From assembly GCF_030913365.1 (NCBI RefSeq), contig NZ_CP133160.1:620001-684000 (forward strand): DNA of 64,000 nucleotides, read 5' to 3'. The notes beneath the pieces are model-generated. The model was not told the origin of the DNA. It ran no database searches and worked only from the letters and a program-made list of their open reading frames with translations. Below are positions 57,256 to 64,000 of this stretch, piece after piece; positions within the stretch are counted from its first letter, which is position 1; each line of letters opens with the position of its first letter. This stretch comes from Stenotrophomonas sp. 24(2023) (GTDB lineage: Bacteria; Pseudomonadota; Gammaproteobacteria; Xanthomonadales; Xanthomonadaceae). The position numbers and the translations under genes were made by a program.

Positions 57256-58901
57256 ATGCATCGGTCCATCGCCCCCTTCGCCTGCCTGCCACCCGCTGGC
57301 TGGGCTGGCGTCCGGAACTGTCCAGTGAAGCCCTGATCGCGCTGGCCAGCCTATTCTTCGCCGTCGCGGGCAACAGCCTGTTCTGGCACAGCGCGATGGC
57401 CAGCCACCCCGGCAGCCTGCGCTACGGCCTGTCGCTGCTGTTGCTGCTGCTGGGCACCCACGCCTTCCTGCTGGGCATCATCGTGTGGCGCTGGAACGCG
57501 CGCGTGCTGCTGTCGGTGCTGCTGCTGGTCACCGCGATGGCGGCCTACTACATGGACCGCTACCACATCTATCTGGATGCGGACATGCTGCGCAACGTGC
57601 TGGCCACCGACCGCAAGGAAAGCAGCGAACTGCTGACGCCCTCGCTGCTGTGGCCGCTGCTGTGGCTGGGCGTGCTGCCGGTCATCGTGCTGTGGCGCGT
57701 GCAGCTGCGCCGCCGCAGCTGGGGCCGCGCGCTGCTCTGGCGGGCCGGCTTCCTGCTGCTGGCAGCGGCCACCGCCGTCGGCGGCGCGCTGGTGTCGTTC
57801 CAGGATGTATCGGCGCTGATGCGCAACCAGCGCGAAGTGCGCTACCTGGCGACGCCGGCCAATGTGCTGCTGGGCCTGCCCCGTGCCCTGCGCAGCGAAA
57901 ACCCGGTGCAACGCGCCCCGAAGCTGCCGATCGGTACCGATGCGAAGGCCACCCCGCGTGCGGCCGGCAGCAAGCCGCGCCTGCTGGTGATCGTGCTGGG
58001 TGAAACCGCGCGTGCGCAGAACTGGGGATTGAATGGTTCACCGCACGCGACCACGCCGGAACTGGCGCAGGCCAACGTCATCAATTTCCCGGACATGCAT
58101 TCGTGCGGCACCAGCACCGAAGTGTCGGTGCCCTGCCTGTTCTCGCCTTGGGGCCGCCACGACTACGACGAGAAGAAGATCCGCGCGCACCAATCGCTGC
58201 TGCACGTGCTCAGCCGCGCCGGCGTCAGCCCCTTGTGGCGCGACAACCAGTCCGGCTGCAAGGGTGTCTGCGAGGGCCTGGCGTTCGAATCGCTGGCCGA
58301 TGCCACCACGCCCGGACTGTGTGCCGATGGCCGCTGCATGGACGAGATCCTGCTGCAGGACCTGGCCACCCGCGTGCGCGCCAAGCCGGGCGACCGCGTG
58401 GTGGTGCTGCACCAGCTGGGCAACCATGGCCCGGCCTATTTCGAACGCTACCCGGCCGCGTTCCGCCGCTTCACGCCCACCTGTGACACCCCGGACCTGG
58501 GCCGCTGCTCGCGCGAGGAGATCGTCAACAGCTACGACAATGCCCTGCTCTACACCGATCACCTGCTGGCACGCACCATCGGCACGCTGCGTGGCATGGA
58601 GGACTACGACACCGCGATGCTGTACTTCTCCGACCATGGCGAATCGCTGGGCGAAAAGGGCCTGTTCCTGCATGGCGTGCCCTATGCCATCGCACCGGCC
58701 GAGCAGACCCGCGTACCGATGGTGATGTGGTTCTCGCAGGGCTTTGCCAGCAGCCGTGGGCTGGACCTGCAGTGCGTGAAGCGCCGTGCCGGCGGCTATG
58801 CCGACCATGACAACGTGTTCCCGTCGGTGCTGGGGCTGATGCAGGTGCGCACCGCGCTGTACGACCGGCAGCGTGACCTGTTCGCCCGCTGCGAGCGTTG
58901 A
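57252..58901 (+). CDS. eptA: Phosphoethanolamine-lipid A transferase (EptA/MCR-like)
   Basis: A 549-residue membrane enzyme with five N-terminal helices (~30-190) and a periplasmic alkaline-phosphatase-like domain. Zinc and nucleophile residues are visible: Glu251 in GETARAQNWGLNG, Thr289 in CGTSTEVSVPCLFS, Asp461-His462 in YFSDHGESLGEKG, and His in GLFLHGVPYAIAP. Several cysteine pairs (SGCKGVCEG, LCADGRCMD) match the family disulfides. It transfers phosphoethanolamine to lipid A phosphates and lowers polymyxin binding. This is an intrinsic chromosomal member by context, not a mobile mcr. Confidence 0.93.
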   Translation: MNASVHRPLRLPATRWLGWRPELSSEALIALASLFFAVAGNSLFWHSAMASHPGSLRYGLSLLLLLLGTHAFLLGIIVWRWNARVLLSVLLLVTAMAAYYMDRYHIYLDADMLRNVLATDRKESSELLTPSLLWPLLWLGVLPVIVLWRVQLRRRSWGRALLWRAGFLLLAAATAVGGALVSFQDVSALMRNQREVRYLATPANVLLGLPRALRSENPVQRAPKLPIGTDAKATPRAAGSKPRLLVIVLGETARAQNWGLNGSPHATTPELAQANVINFPDMHSCGTSTEVSVPCLFSPWGRHDYDEKKIRAHQSLLHVLSRAGVSPLWRDNQSGCKGVCEGLAFESLADATTPGLCADGRCMDEILLQDLATRVRAKPGDRVVVLHQLGNHGPAYFERYPAAFRRFTPTCDTPDLGRCSREEIVNSYDNALLYTDHLLARTIGTLRGMEDYDTAMLYFSDHGESLGEKGLFLHGVPYAIAPAEQTRVPMVMWFSQGFASSRGLDLQCVKRRAGGYADHDNVFPSVLGLMQVRTALYDRQRDLFARCER

Positions 58902-58985
58902 GGGGGGTTCGGCAGGGCCTGCGGCCCTGCACCTGCTGCCCGGCAACAGCCTGTGATCAGCGGGTTGGCGGATCCCCGCGATCGG

Positions 58986-59008
58986 GTAGATCCACGCCAT
59001 GCGTGGAT
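58986..59008 (+). repeat. SMAG
   Basis: GTAGATCCACGCCATGCGTG plus GAT; same as in A. The sequence from here through the spacer to the partner SMAG is almost identical to element A. Confidence 0.85.
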
Positions 59009-59052
59009 GCTTTTCGGTGAATCATCGAAATATTCGATTTCGATTGAGATTC

Positions 59053-59075
59053 ATCCACGCATGGCGTGGATCTAC
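59053..59075 (-). repeat. SMAG, inverted partner
   Basis: Inverted copy ending CGTGGATCTAC. Spacer 59009-59052 has CGAAATATTCGATTTCG, differing from A at one base. Confidence 0.85.
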
Positions 59076-59076
59076 C

Positions 59077-59100
59077 GTGTCGACCAAGGTCGACACCTAC
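59077..59100 (-). repeat. SMAG of a different subfamily
   Basis: On the minus strand: GTAGGTGTCGACC, then TTGGTCGACAC. It has the same GTAG head but a different stem (GTGTCGACC/GGTCGACAC), placed one base from the preceding SMAG and in the same orientation as it. Confidence 0.75.
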
Positions 59101-59124
59101 CAAGAGCTGCGGGAATCTGTCGAA

Positions 59125-59385
59125 GGCGGGGTGGGTCCGGTTGAGGGGGTGTGAGCGGCATGGGCCCGAGGCATGCCTCGGGCGGGTTGGGCAGGACGCC
59201 CAACCCCGGTCTTGCCGTGTGCGCAGGACAGCGCACACGAGCAAGCCGCGACCAAGCCCCCATGGGTGAGGGCGCTTTGCTTGCGAAGCACGGCTTCGCA
59301 AGCGCCCGAACGCACAGCCGCCAGCGGCTGGGCCGGACCCCGGAGGGGGGTTTACGGCGTCCCCCTCAACCGGACCCACCCCGCC
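59125..59385 (+). repeat. Expanded hairpin D2 (25-bp stem, 211-nt loop)
   Basis: Perfect 25-bp stem (59125-59149 with 59361-59385). Relative to A2 and C2 one base pair is swapped on both strands (C-G to A-T). The core is split by two 82-nt insertions: 59164-59245 after GCGGCATGG and 59266-59347 after CCCCCATGG, each at the GG tip of an arm. Each insertion folds into three hairpins, for example CCCGAGGCATGCCTCGGG, GGGTTGGGC/GCCCAACCC and TTGCGAAGC/GCTTCGCAA. Confidence 0.75.
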
Positions 59386-59527
59386 ATCCCACGGATAGCC
59401 AGCTTTTGACGTTGACGTTGGCGTTGATTCTGCGGGTGCAGAGCGCAGCCCTGCCGACCTTTGCCACTTGCGGTGGCAACGACTGCCCACTAGCCTTCGG
59501 CCGTCGTTCACCACCCAAGGACCGCCC

Positions 59528-61489
59528 GTGAAGCACCGTCATCTCCTGCTGGCATCGGCCATCGCCGCTGCCACGCTGGCCCTGGCCGCCTGCAAGAAGG
59601 AACCCTCGCCCGACGCCCCGGTTGCCAGTGGCAGCGCACCGGCCGGCGAGACCGCCGACCAGTTCGTCGCCCGCGTCAATGCCGAATACAAGGCGATGTA
59701 CCCGGAGATGACTTCGGCACAATGGCTGTCCTCCACCTACATCAACAGCGATTCGGAACGCATCGCGGCCAAGGCCAACGAACGGTCGCTGACCGCGCTG
59801 AACCTGTGGATCGAGCAGGCGAAGAAGTTCGACGGTCAGCCGATGAGCGAGGACAGCAAGCGTGCCCTGCACCTGCTCAAGCTGATGTCGGCCATGCCGG
59901 CACCGCGTGATCCGGCCAAGCTGGCCCAGCTGACCCAGATCGCCACCCGCATGGAAGGCAGCTACGGTGCCGGCAAGTACTGCACCGATGACAAGGATCC
60001 GGCTTCGTGCCGCCAGCTGGGCGACCTGGAACAGGTGCTGGCCCGCAGCCGCGACTACGACAAGCAGCTTGATGCCTGGCAGGGCTGGCATGGCACCACC
60101 AAGGCGATGCGCGGCGACTACCAGCAGTTCGTCAGCCTGGTCAACGAAGGCGCCAAGGGTCTGGGCTTCGCCGATGCCGGCCAGATGTGGCGCAGTGGCT
60201 ATGACATGCCGCCGGATCAGATCGGGCCGGAAACCGATCGCCTGTGGGACCAGGTCAAGCCGATGTACGAGCAGCTGCACTGCTATGCGCGCGGCAAGCT
60301 GGACAAGACCTATGGCAAGGACAAGGCCGAAGTGGGCAATGGCCTGATCGCCGCGCACCTGCTGGGCAACATGTGGCAGCAGGACTGGTCCAACCTGTGG
60401 GACCAGCTCGAACCCTACCCCGGTGCCGGCAGCCTGGACATCACCGCCGCGCTGGAAAAGCAGTACCAGGCCAACCTGAGCGCCGCGCTGGCCAAGGCCG
60501 GCCCGACGGCCAACATCACCGCGCAGTACAAGGCACAGCGTGAGGCCGAACTGCGCACCGCGCGGCAGATGACCGAGCGCGCCCAGGACTTCTACGTATC
60601 GCTGGGCATGCCCTCGCTGCCGCAGTCGTACTGGGACAAGACCCAGTTCATCAAGCCCGATGACCGCGACGTGGTCTGCCACGCCAGCGCCTGGGACATG
60701 AACATGGAAGGCGATGTGCGCACCAAGATGTGCATCAAGCCGACCGAGGAAAACTTCACCACGATCTACCACGAGCTGGGCCACATCTATTACGACCTGG
60801 CCTACAACCCGCTGCCGCCGCTGTTCCAGGGCGGTGCCAACGATGGCTTCCACGAAGCGATCGGCGACACCATCGTGCTGGCGATGACGCCCAAGTACCT
60901 CAGTTCGATCGGCCTGGTGGACACGCCGGAGGAAAGCCGCGAGGCGGTGATCAACAACCAGATGCGCATGGCGCTGTCCGGCGTATCGTTCCTGCCGTTC
61001 GGCCTGATGATCGACCGCTGGCGCTGGGGCGTGTTCGACGGTTCGATCACCCCGGACCACTACAACCAGGCCTGGTGGGACCTGAAGGCCAAGTACCAGG
61101 GCGTGGCCCCGGCCAGCGCGCGCGGCGAGGAATTCTTCGACCCGGGTGCCAAGTACCACGTGCCGGGCAACACGCCGTATACGCGCTACTTCCTGGCGCG
61201 CATCCTGCAGTTCCAGTTCTACAAGGGCCTGTGCGATGCGGCCGGCTACAAGGGCCCGCTGCACGAGTGCACCTTCTACGGCAACAAGGAAGCCGGGCAG
61301 AAGTACTGGGCGATGCTGAGCAAGGGTGCCAGCCAGCCCTGGCAGGCCACGCTGAAGGAGCTGACCGGCAGCGACAAGCTCGACGCCGGCCCGATGATCG
61401 AATACTTCGCCCCGGTCAATGCGTGGCTGAAGGAACAGAACCAGGGCCAGATGTGCGGCTGGCAGGCCAGCACGGCACAGGCGAAGTAA
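59528..61489 (+). CDS. M2-family zinc dipeptidyl carboxypeptidase (ACE-like), lipoprotein
   Basis: A 653-residue homologue of angiotensin-converting enzyme, like the enzyme known from Xanthomonas (XcACE). The signal peptide has a lipobox (ALAAC, then KKEPSP), so it is probably anchored in the envelope. The zinc site is His415-Glu-Leu-Gly-His419 (TIYHELGHIYYDLAY) with Glu443 in FHEAIGDTIVLAMT; WDMNMEGDVRTKMC and PLPPLFQGGANDG are family blocks. The GTG at 59528 has AAGGA at 6 nt and opens the signal peptide. It would trim dipeptides from peptides in the periplasm. A terminator follows at 61495. Confidence 0.93.
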   Translation: MKHRHLLLASAIAAATLALAACKKEPSPDAPVASGSAPAGETADQFVARVNAEYKAMYPEMTSAQWLSSTYINSDSERIAAKANERSLTALNLWIEQAKKFDGQPMSEDSKRALHLLKLMSAMPAPRDPAKLAQLTQIATRMEGSYGAGKYCTDDKDPASCRQLGDLEQVLARSRDYDKQLDAWQGWHGTTKAMRGDYQQFVSLVNEGAKGLGFADAGQMWRSGYDMPPDQIGPETDRLWDQVKPMYEQLHCYARGKLDKTYGKDKAEVGNGLIAAHLLGNMWQQDWSNLWDQLEPYPGAGSLDITAALEKQYQANLSAALAKAGPTANITAQYKAQREAELRTARQMTERAQDFYVSLGMPSLPQSYWDKTQFIKPDDRDVVCHASAWDMNMEGDVRTKMCIKPTEENFTTIYHELGHIYYDLAYNPLPPLFQGGANDGFHEAIGDTIVLAMTPKYLSSIGLVDTPEESREAVINNQMRMALSGVSFLPFGLMIDRWRWGVFDGSITPDHYNQAWWDLKAKYQGVAPASARGEEFFDPGAKYHVPGNTPYTRYFLARILQFQFYKGLCDAAGYKGPLHECTFYGNKEAGQKYWAMLSKGASQPWQATLKELTGSDKLDAGPMIEYFAPVNAWLKEQNQGQMCGWQASTAQAK

Positions 61490-61494
61490 GCACG

Positions 61495-61524
61495 GGGGCG
61501 GATCTGCAAGGGTCCGCCCCTTTT
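61495..61524 (+). terminator. Intrinsic terminator of the M2 peptidase gene
   Basis: GGGGCGGA, loop TCTGCAAGGG, TCCGCCCC then TTTT: an 8-bp GC stem directly behind the stop codon. Confidence 0.85.
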
Positions 61525-61595
61525 CGATGGGGCGCGTGGTGGGGGTGCACGACTACCCGTCGGCGCTACCGGCGTACCGCCCCATCGGCGTGGGC

Positions 61596-61988
61596 TCAGT
61601 TGGCCTTGCCGGCCTCGAGGCGCTCGGCCAGGGTGGCCTTGAATTCCTCGAACGTCTGGCCCTGGGCCTGGGCTTCGGCGTGGGCCGCATCACGCAGGGC
61701 ATCGGAATACATCAGGCGCACCGGCTTGCCCTGGCGCTCGTGCAGTTCACCGGCCTGCATGATCAGCGCCAGCACATGCGCGGCGCTTTCGGTCTGCCCG
61801 GCGATGCGGCCATCCATGCCCAGCACCCATTCGCCGTCGCGGCGGACAACGCCGGCCAGCAGGGTACGCTGCGGGTCGCGCAGTTCGGCGTGCGGCTCGA
61901 CGGGAGAGGCAGCGGTGCGGGCCTTGTTGGCGGCCTGCTGTTCCTGGCGGCGACGCTGGTCGCGGCGGGATTTGGACGAGGTGGACAT
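61596..61988 (-). CDS. Hypothetical charged protein (130 aa)
   Basis: I do not recognise the family. The first ~30 residues are strongly basic and Gln-rich (SKSRRDQRRRQEQQAANKAR), probably disordered or nucleic-acid binding. The rest forms a compact domain (LLAGVVRRDGEWVLGMDGRI, HVLALIMQAGELHERQGKP, FEEFKATLAERLEAGKAN). ATG 61988 has no clear Shine-Dalgarno; another ATG at 62003 adds five residues. Codon use looks normal for the genome. It is convergent with the M2 peptidase gene. Confidence 0.65.
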   Translation of the reverse strand: MSTSSKSRRDQRRRQEQQAANKARTAASPVEPHAELRDPQRTLLAGVVRRDGEWVLGMDGRIAGQTESAAHVLALIMQAGELHERQGKPVRLMYSDALRDAAHAEAQAQGQTFEEFKATLAERLEAGKAN

Positions 61989-62080
61989 CAGGGGGACGTG
62001 CATTGCGGGGGCGCAAGGATAACCCACGCCGCCGCCCTGCCCGTTCACGGGCGTGTTCAGGCACGATCCCCGCAGGTGCC

Positions 62081-62974
62081 TCAATCCAGCACCCGTCCCT
62101 GCCGCCAGTAGCCCATGAAGGTGATCGCGCGACGGTCCAGGCCACAGGACTGCACCAGGTAACGACGGATCGCCATCACCGCGCCGGCCTCGCCCGCGAC
62201 CCAGGCGTACAGGGGCCCTGCGGCGTCGGCCAGTTCCCACAGGATCTGCGTGTCCACGTCGACGTCCTCCAGCACATCGCCGCCGGCCGCACCCAGCGCA
62301 GCCGGCGCCAGCCGTGCCTGCACCGCCTGCAGCAACCGCTGCCCATGCCCCGCCCCTTCGCGCGGCAGCCAGACCACTTCGGCATCGGCCGGTGCGCGCA
62401 GCGCCAGTGCATCGGCAGCCTGGGCCACTTCAAGCAGGGCCAGCGTGCGCGGTGCCTGCGGCCGCGCCGCCAGTTCCTCCAGGATGCCGGCCACCGCAGG
62501 CAGCGCGGTTTCGTCGGCCACCAGCAGTATCTGGCCCACGCCCGCAGGCGGCTGCCATTCGCAGCCCTGGCTGTGGGCATCAACCTGGGCATCCGGCGCC
62601 AGCAGCAAGACGCGGTCGCCCGGCACCGCCCGCGTTGCCCAGTACGAGGCCGGGCCGGTTTCACCGTGCAGCACGAAGTCCACATCCACCTCGCCCTGCG
62701 CGGCGCGCAGCTGGCGGATGGTGTAGGTGCGCATCGGCGGCCGCTGATCGTCGGCCAGTGCCCGGTAGCGGGCGTACCAGTCCTCCCCGCTGGGCACCTG
62801 CGGCACGGCCTGGCCGGGCAACGGGAAGAACACCTTGATCCGCTGGTCCGGGCCATCGGTCTTCATGTGCATGACTTCCGCACCGGAAAACACCATGCGC
62901 ACCAGCGACGGGGAAAGAACGTGGCGTGCTTTGAGCGCCACCTCGAACAGGCGATAGGTCTGCTGTGCCGCCAT
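62081..62974 (-). CDS. Siderophore-interacting protein (NAD(P)H-dependent ferric reductase)
   Basis: A 297-residue FAD-binding reductase of the ViuB/YqjH family that releases iron from siderophores in the cytoplasm. The flavin motif RxYT is in MRTYTIRQLR (about residue 75); the family block GPASYWATRAVPGDRVLLLAPD follows, and the nucleotide-binding part has LLVADETALPAVAGIL and AWVAGEAGAVMAIRRYL. AGGAGG lies 6 nt upstream of ATG 62974. The upstream region shows a CCGTGC/GCACGG dyad but no obvious Fur box. Confidence 0.9.
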   Translation of the reverse strand: MAAQQTYRLFEVALKARHVLSPSLVRMVFSGAEVMHMKTDGPDQRIKVFFPLPGQAVPQVPSGEDWYARYRALADDQRPPMRTYTIRQLRAAQGEVDVDFVLHGETGPASYWATRAVPGDRVLLLAPDAQVDAHSQGCEWQPPAGVGQILLVADETALPAVAGILEELAARPQAPRTLALLEVAQAADALALRAPADAEVVWLPREGAGHGQRLLQAVQARLAPAALGAAGGDVLEDVDVDTQILWELADAAGPLYAWVAGEAGAVMAIRRYLVQSCGLDRRAITFMGYWRQGRVLD

Positions 62975-63011
62975 CGGCAACCTCCTGCAACGACATCCGG
63001 TTGGCTGGCAG

Positions 63012-63025
63012 CCGTGCACGCACGG
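63012..63025. promoter_or_regulatory. Dyad with flanking repeats upstream of the siderophore-interacting gene
   Basis: CCGTGC-AC-GCACGG (63012-63025) is bracketed by GGTTGGCTGGC (left) and GGTTTGGCTGGC (right), about 40 nt before the start codon. It may be an operator; it does not resemble the Fur consensus. Confidence 0.3.
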
Positions 63026-63114
63026 TTTGGCTGGCTGGAACACCCAGCCTAGCCCGCGCGGCAGCGACGGCAAGGGCCACGCCGGCCGGCGTGCACCCTA
63101 CCCGTGCGCGGTGC

Positions 63115-64000
63115 TCAGGCGCCCGTGCAGGCTGCCTGCTGCGCCTGCTCGCGCCGGTGTTCCCAGATCCAGAACACGAAACCGGTGGCGAAGAACGCCG
63201 CCTGGCCCAGCGCCAGGTGCAGCGGGCTGCCACTGAGCAGCGGCGAGACCACGCCGGCCACCACGGTGGAGATCATCAGCTGCACAAACGCCTGCAGCGA
63301 CGAGGCCAGGCCGCGCTGCTGCGGGTACATGTCCAGTACGGCCAGCGCCAGGATCGGGAAGATCAGCGCCATGCCCATGCCGCCCAGGAAGATCGGCAGC
63401 ACGGCCCACGGCAGCACCAGCTGCGGCGCCAGGGCCACATAGCCGATGTTGAGCAGCACCGACAGCGCACACAGGGTGAAGCCGATGCTGATCTGCCGGG
63501 TCGGCAGGGTATGCCCGGCCATGCGCCCGGACAGGTACGAGCCCAGCGTCATGCCGCCGATGGTGGGGATGAACAGCCAGGCGAAGCCCCCCTCGCCCAG
63601 GTGCAGGTGCTGCATCACGAACACCGGCGCGGAGGCGATGTACAGGAAGATGCCGCCGAAGTTGATGCTGCCGGCCAGGGCCAGGCGCAGGAAGCGCGGG
63701 TTGAAGCCGATGCGCACGTAGTCACGCAGCAGGCCACGCGGCGACAGCGGCACGCGCGCCTGCACCGGATGCGTTTCCGGCAGGAAGCGCGCGGTGGCGG
63801 CCAGCAGCACCAGCGAGAACACCACCAGGAACCAGAAGATCAACGGCCAGCCCGCGCCACTGAGCAGGATCCAGCCGCCGATGATCGGCGCGATGGCCGG
63901 GGCGATGCCGAAGATCATCGAGACCTGGCTCATCAGCCGCTGCGCGTCGTGGCCGTGGTACAGGTCGCGGATGACCGCGCGGCCGACGATCATGCCGACG
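63115..64000 (-). CDS. Bcr/CflA-family MFS drug transporter (N-terminal part beyond window)
   Basis: C-terminal 294 or so residues of a major facilitator superfamily efflux protein; the coding frame runs through the window end. Visible are the conserved RAVIRDLYHGHDAQRLMS segment after TM4, GIAPAIAPIIGGW (TM5 antiporter motif C), and helices such as WPLIFWFLVVFSLVLLAAT and VLPIFLGGMGMALIFPIL. This matches Bcr/CflA transporters exporting bicyclomycin, sulfonamides or similar drugs; the real substrate cannot be told. Its stop lies 140 nt upstream of the siderophore-interacting gene start on the same strand. Confidence 0.9.
   Translation of the reverse strand, partial: VGMIVGRAVIRDLYHGHDAQRLMSQVSMIFGIAPAIAPIIGGWILLSGAGWPLIFWFLVVFSLVLLAATARFLPETHPVQARVPLSPRGLLRDYVRIGFNPRFLRLALAGSINFGGIFLYIASAPVFVMQHLHLGEGGFAWLFIPTIGGMTLGSYLSGRMAGHTLPTRQISIGFTLCALSVLLNIGYVALAPQLVLPWAVLPIFLGGMGMALIFPILALAVLDMYPQQRGLASSLQAFVQLMISTVVAGVVSPLLSGSPLHLALGQAAFFATGFVFWIWEHRREQAQQAACTGA

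Larger units (their letters stand above)
58912..59454. repeat. Composite palindromic repeat D (three SMAGs, one expanded hairpin)
   Basis: Occupies most of the 626-nt gap between eptA and the M2 peptidase gene. It has a left tail hairpin GCAGGGC/GCCCTGC (58912-58930), an inverted SMAG pair, a third SMAG of another sequence type, one 25-bp stem hairpin whose loop has grown from 52 to 211 nt, a GTTGAC/GTTGGC run (59411-59427) and a right tail hairpin (59438-59454, one mismatch). The left 52-nt-loop hairpin found in A, B and C is absent. The 73 nt after the element carry only the leader of the peptidase gene. Confidence 0.8.

Noticed and set aside
57252..58901. Acquired mobile mcr gene
   Set aside because: No insertion sequence or change in composition around it; it is coupled to a PAP2 gene and sits beside a chromosomal two-component system.
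58912..59454. Insertion sequence with terminal inverted repeats
   Set aside because: No transposase frame and no target-site duplication; the ends are the same tail hairpins seen in the other composites.
62975..63060. Fur box for the siderophore-interacting protein
   Set aside because: No stretch resembles GATAATGATAATCATTATC; the dyad present is GC-rich and of another type.

Overview
The window is dense, GC-rich bacterial chromosome from the Xanthomonadaceae, most probably Stenotrophomonas (maltophilia complex). Evidence: GTAG-headed palindromes of the SMAG (REP) type described in S. maltophilia, the gammaproteobacterial order rpoE-rseA-mucD-lepA-lepB-DUF4845-rnc-era-recO, close YbiI and YgjP homologues, and a bacterial M2 (ACE-like) peptidase of the Xanthomonas kind. 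I see no rRNA or tRNA gene, CRISPR array, prophage, insertion sequence or integron. About 62 protein genes are supported; both end genes are probably cut by the window edges. Layout: 1-3579 holds a cysteine-cluster protein, a small basic protein, an ECF sigma / membrane anti-sigma / DUF4097 operon whose leader contains a 19-bp inverted repeat, a tiny exported protein and a small MscS channel. 4076-9000 has YbiI, a DUF2058 protein, the YgjP metalloprotease homologue, an RsuA-type pseudouridine synthase that appears to lack its catalytic Asp, a ClsC-like phospholipase D and an HDOD protein. 9158-17357 has leucine dehydrogenase behind a terminator-like leader hairpin, a lipobox-bearing subtilisin autotransporter, a thiolase, two Ala-rich lipoproteins in tandem and AidB. 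17472-23161 is a tightly overlapped DNA-repair operon (exonuclease, ATP-dependent ligase, Lhr-Core helicase, PdeM). 23204-29775 has an FAD monooxygenase, a cold-shock protein, a nagZ-hpt-MTI phosphorylase operon, a DsbA-like oxidoreductase, a CYTH protein and an exported protein. 29812-32777 has rlmD, a receiver-Hpt protein and recO; recO closes the long leftward rpoE-to-recO block (32058-40731), which starts with a sigma-E-type promoter. 40967-49379 has a fused beta-oxidation enzyme, two pirins, aqpZ, an exported protein and cstA-ybdD. 49873-58901 has a DUF3103-like exported protein, a DUF819 membrane protein and a two-component system divergent from a lipid A modification cassette (GT39 transferase, PAP2 phosphatase, EptA/MCR-like phosphoethanolamine transferase). 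59528-64000 has the M2 peptidase, a small unknown, a siderophore-interacting protein and a Bcr/CflA transporter cut by the window end. The most unusual content is between genes. Four composite repeats (3594-4065, 43039-43460, 49385-49868, 58912-59454) fill whole intergenic regions. They combine SMAG palindromes with a second structure: hairpins with perfect or near-perfect 22-27-bp stems closing a loop of exactly 52 nt in six of seven cases. The stems differ between copies but stay complementary, while the loop keeps a conserved core with two small arms tipped by GG. The seventh copy carries two 82-nt, hairpin-rich insertions, one at each arm tip. This looks like selection on structure and is my main candidate for an undescribed element.
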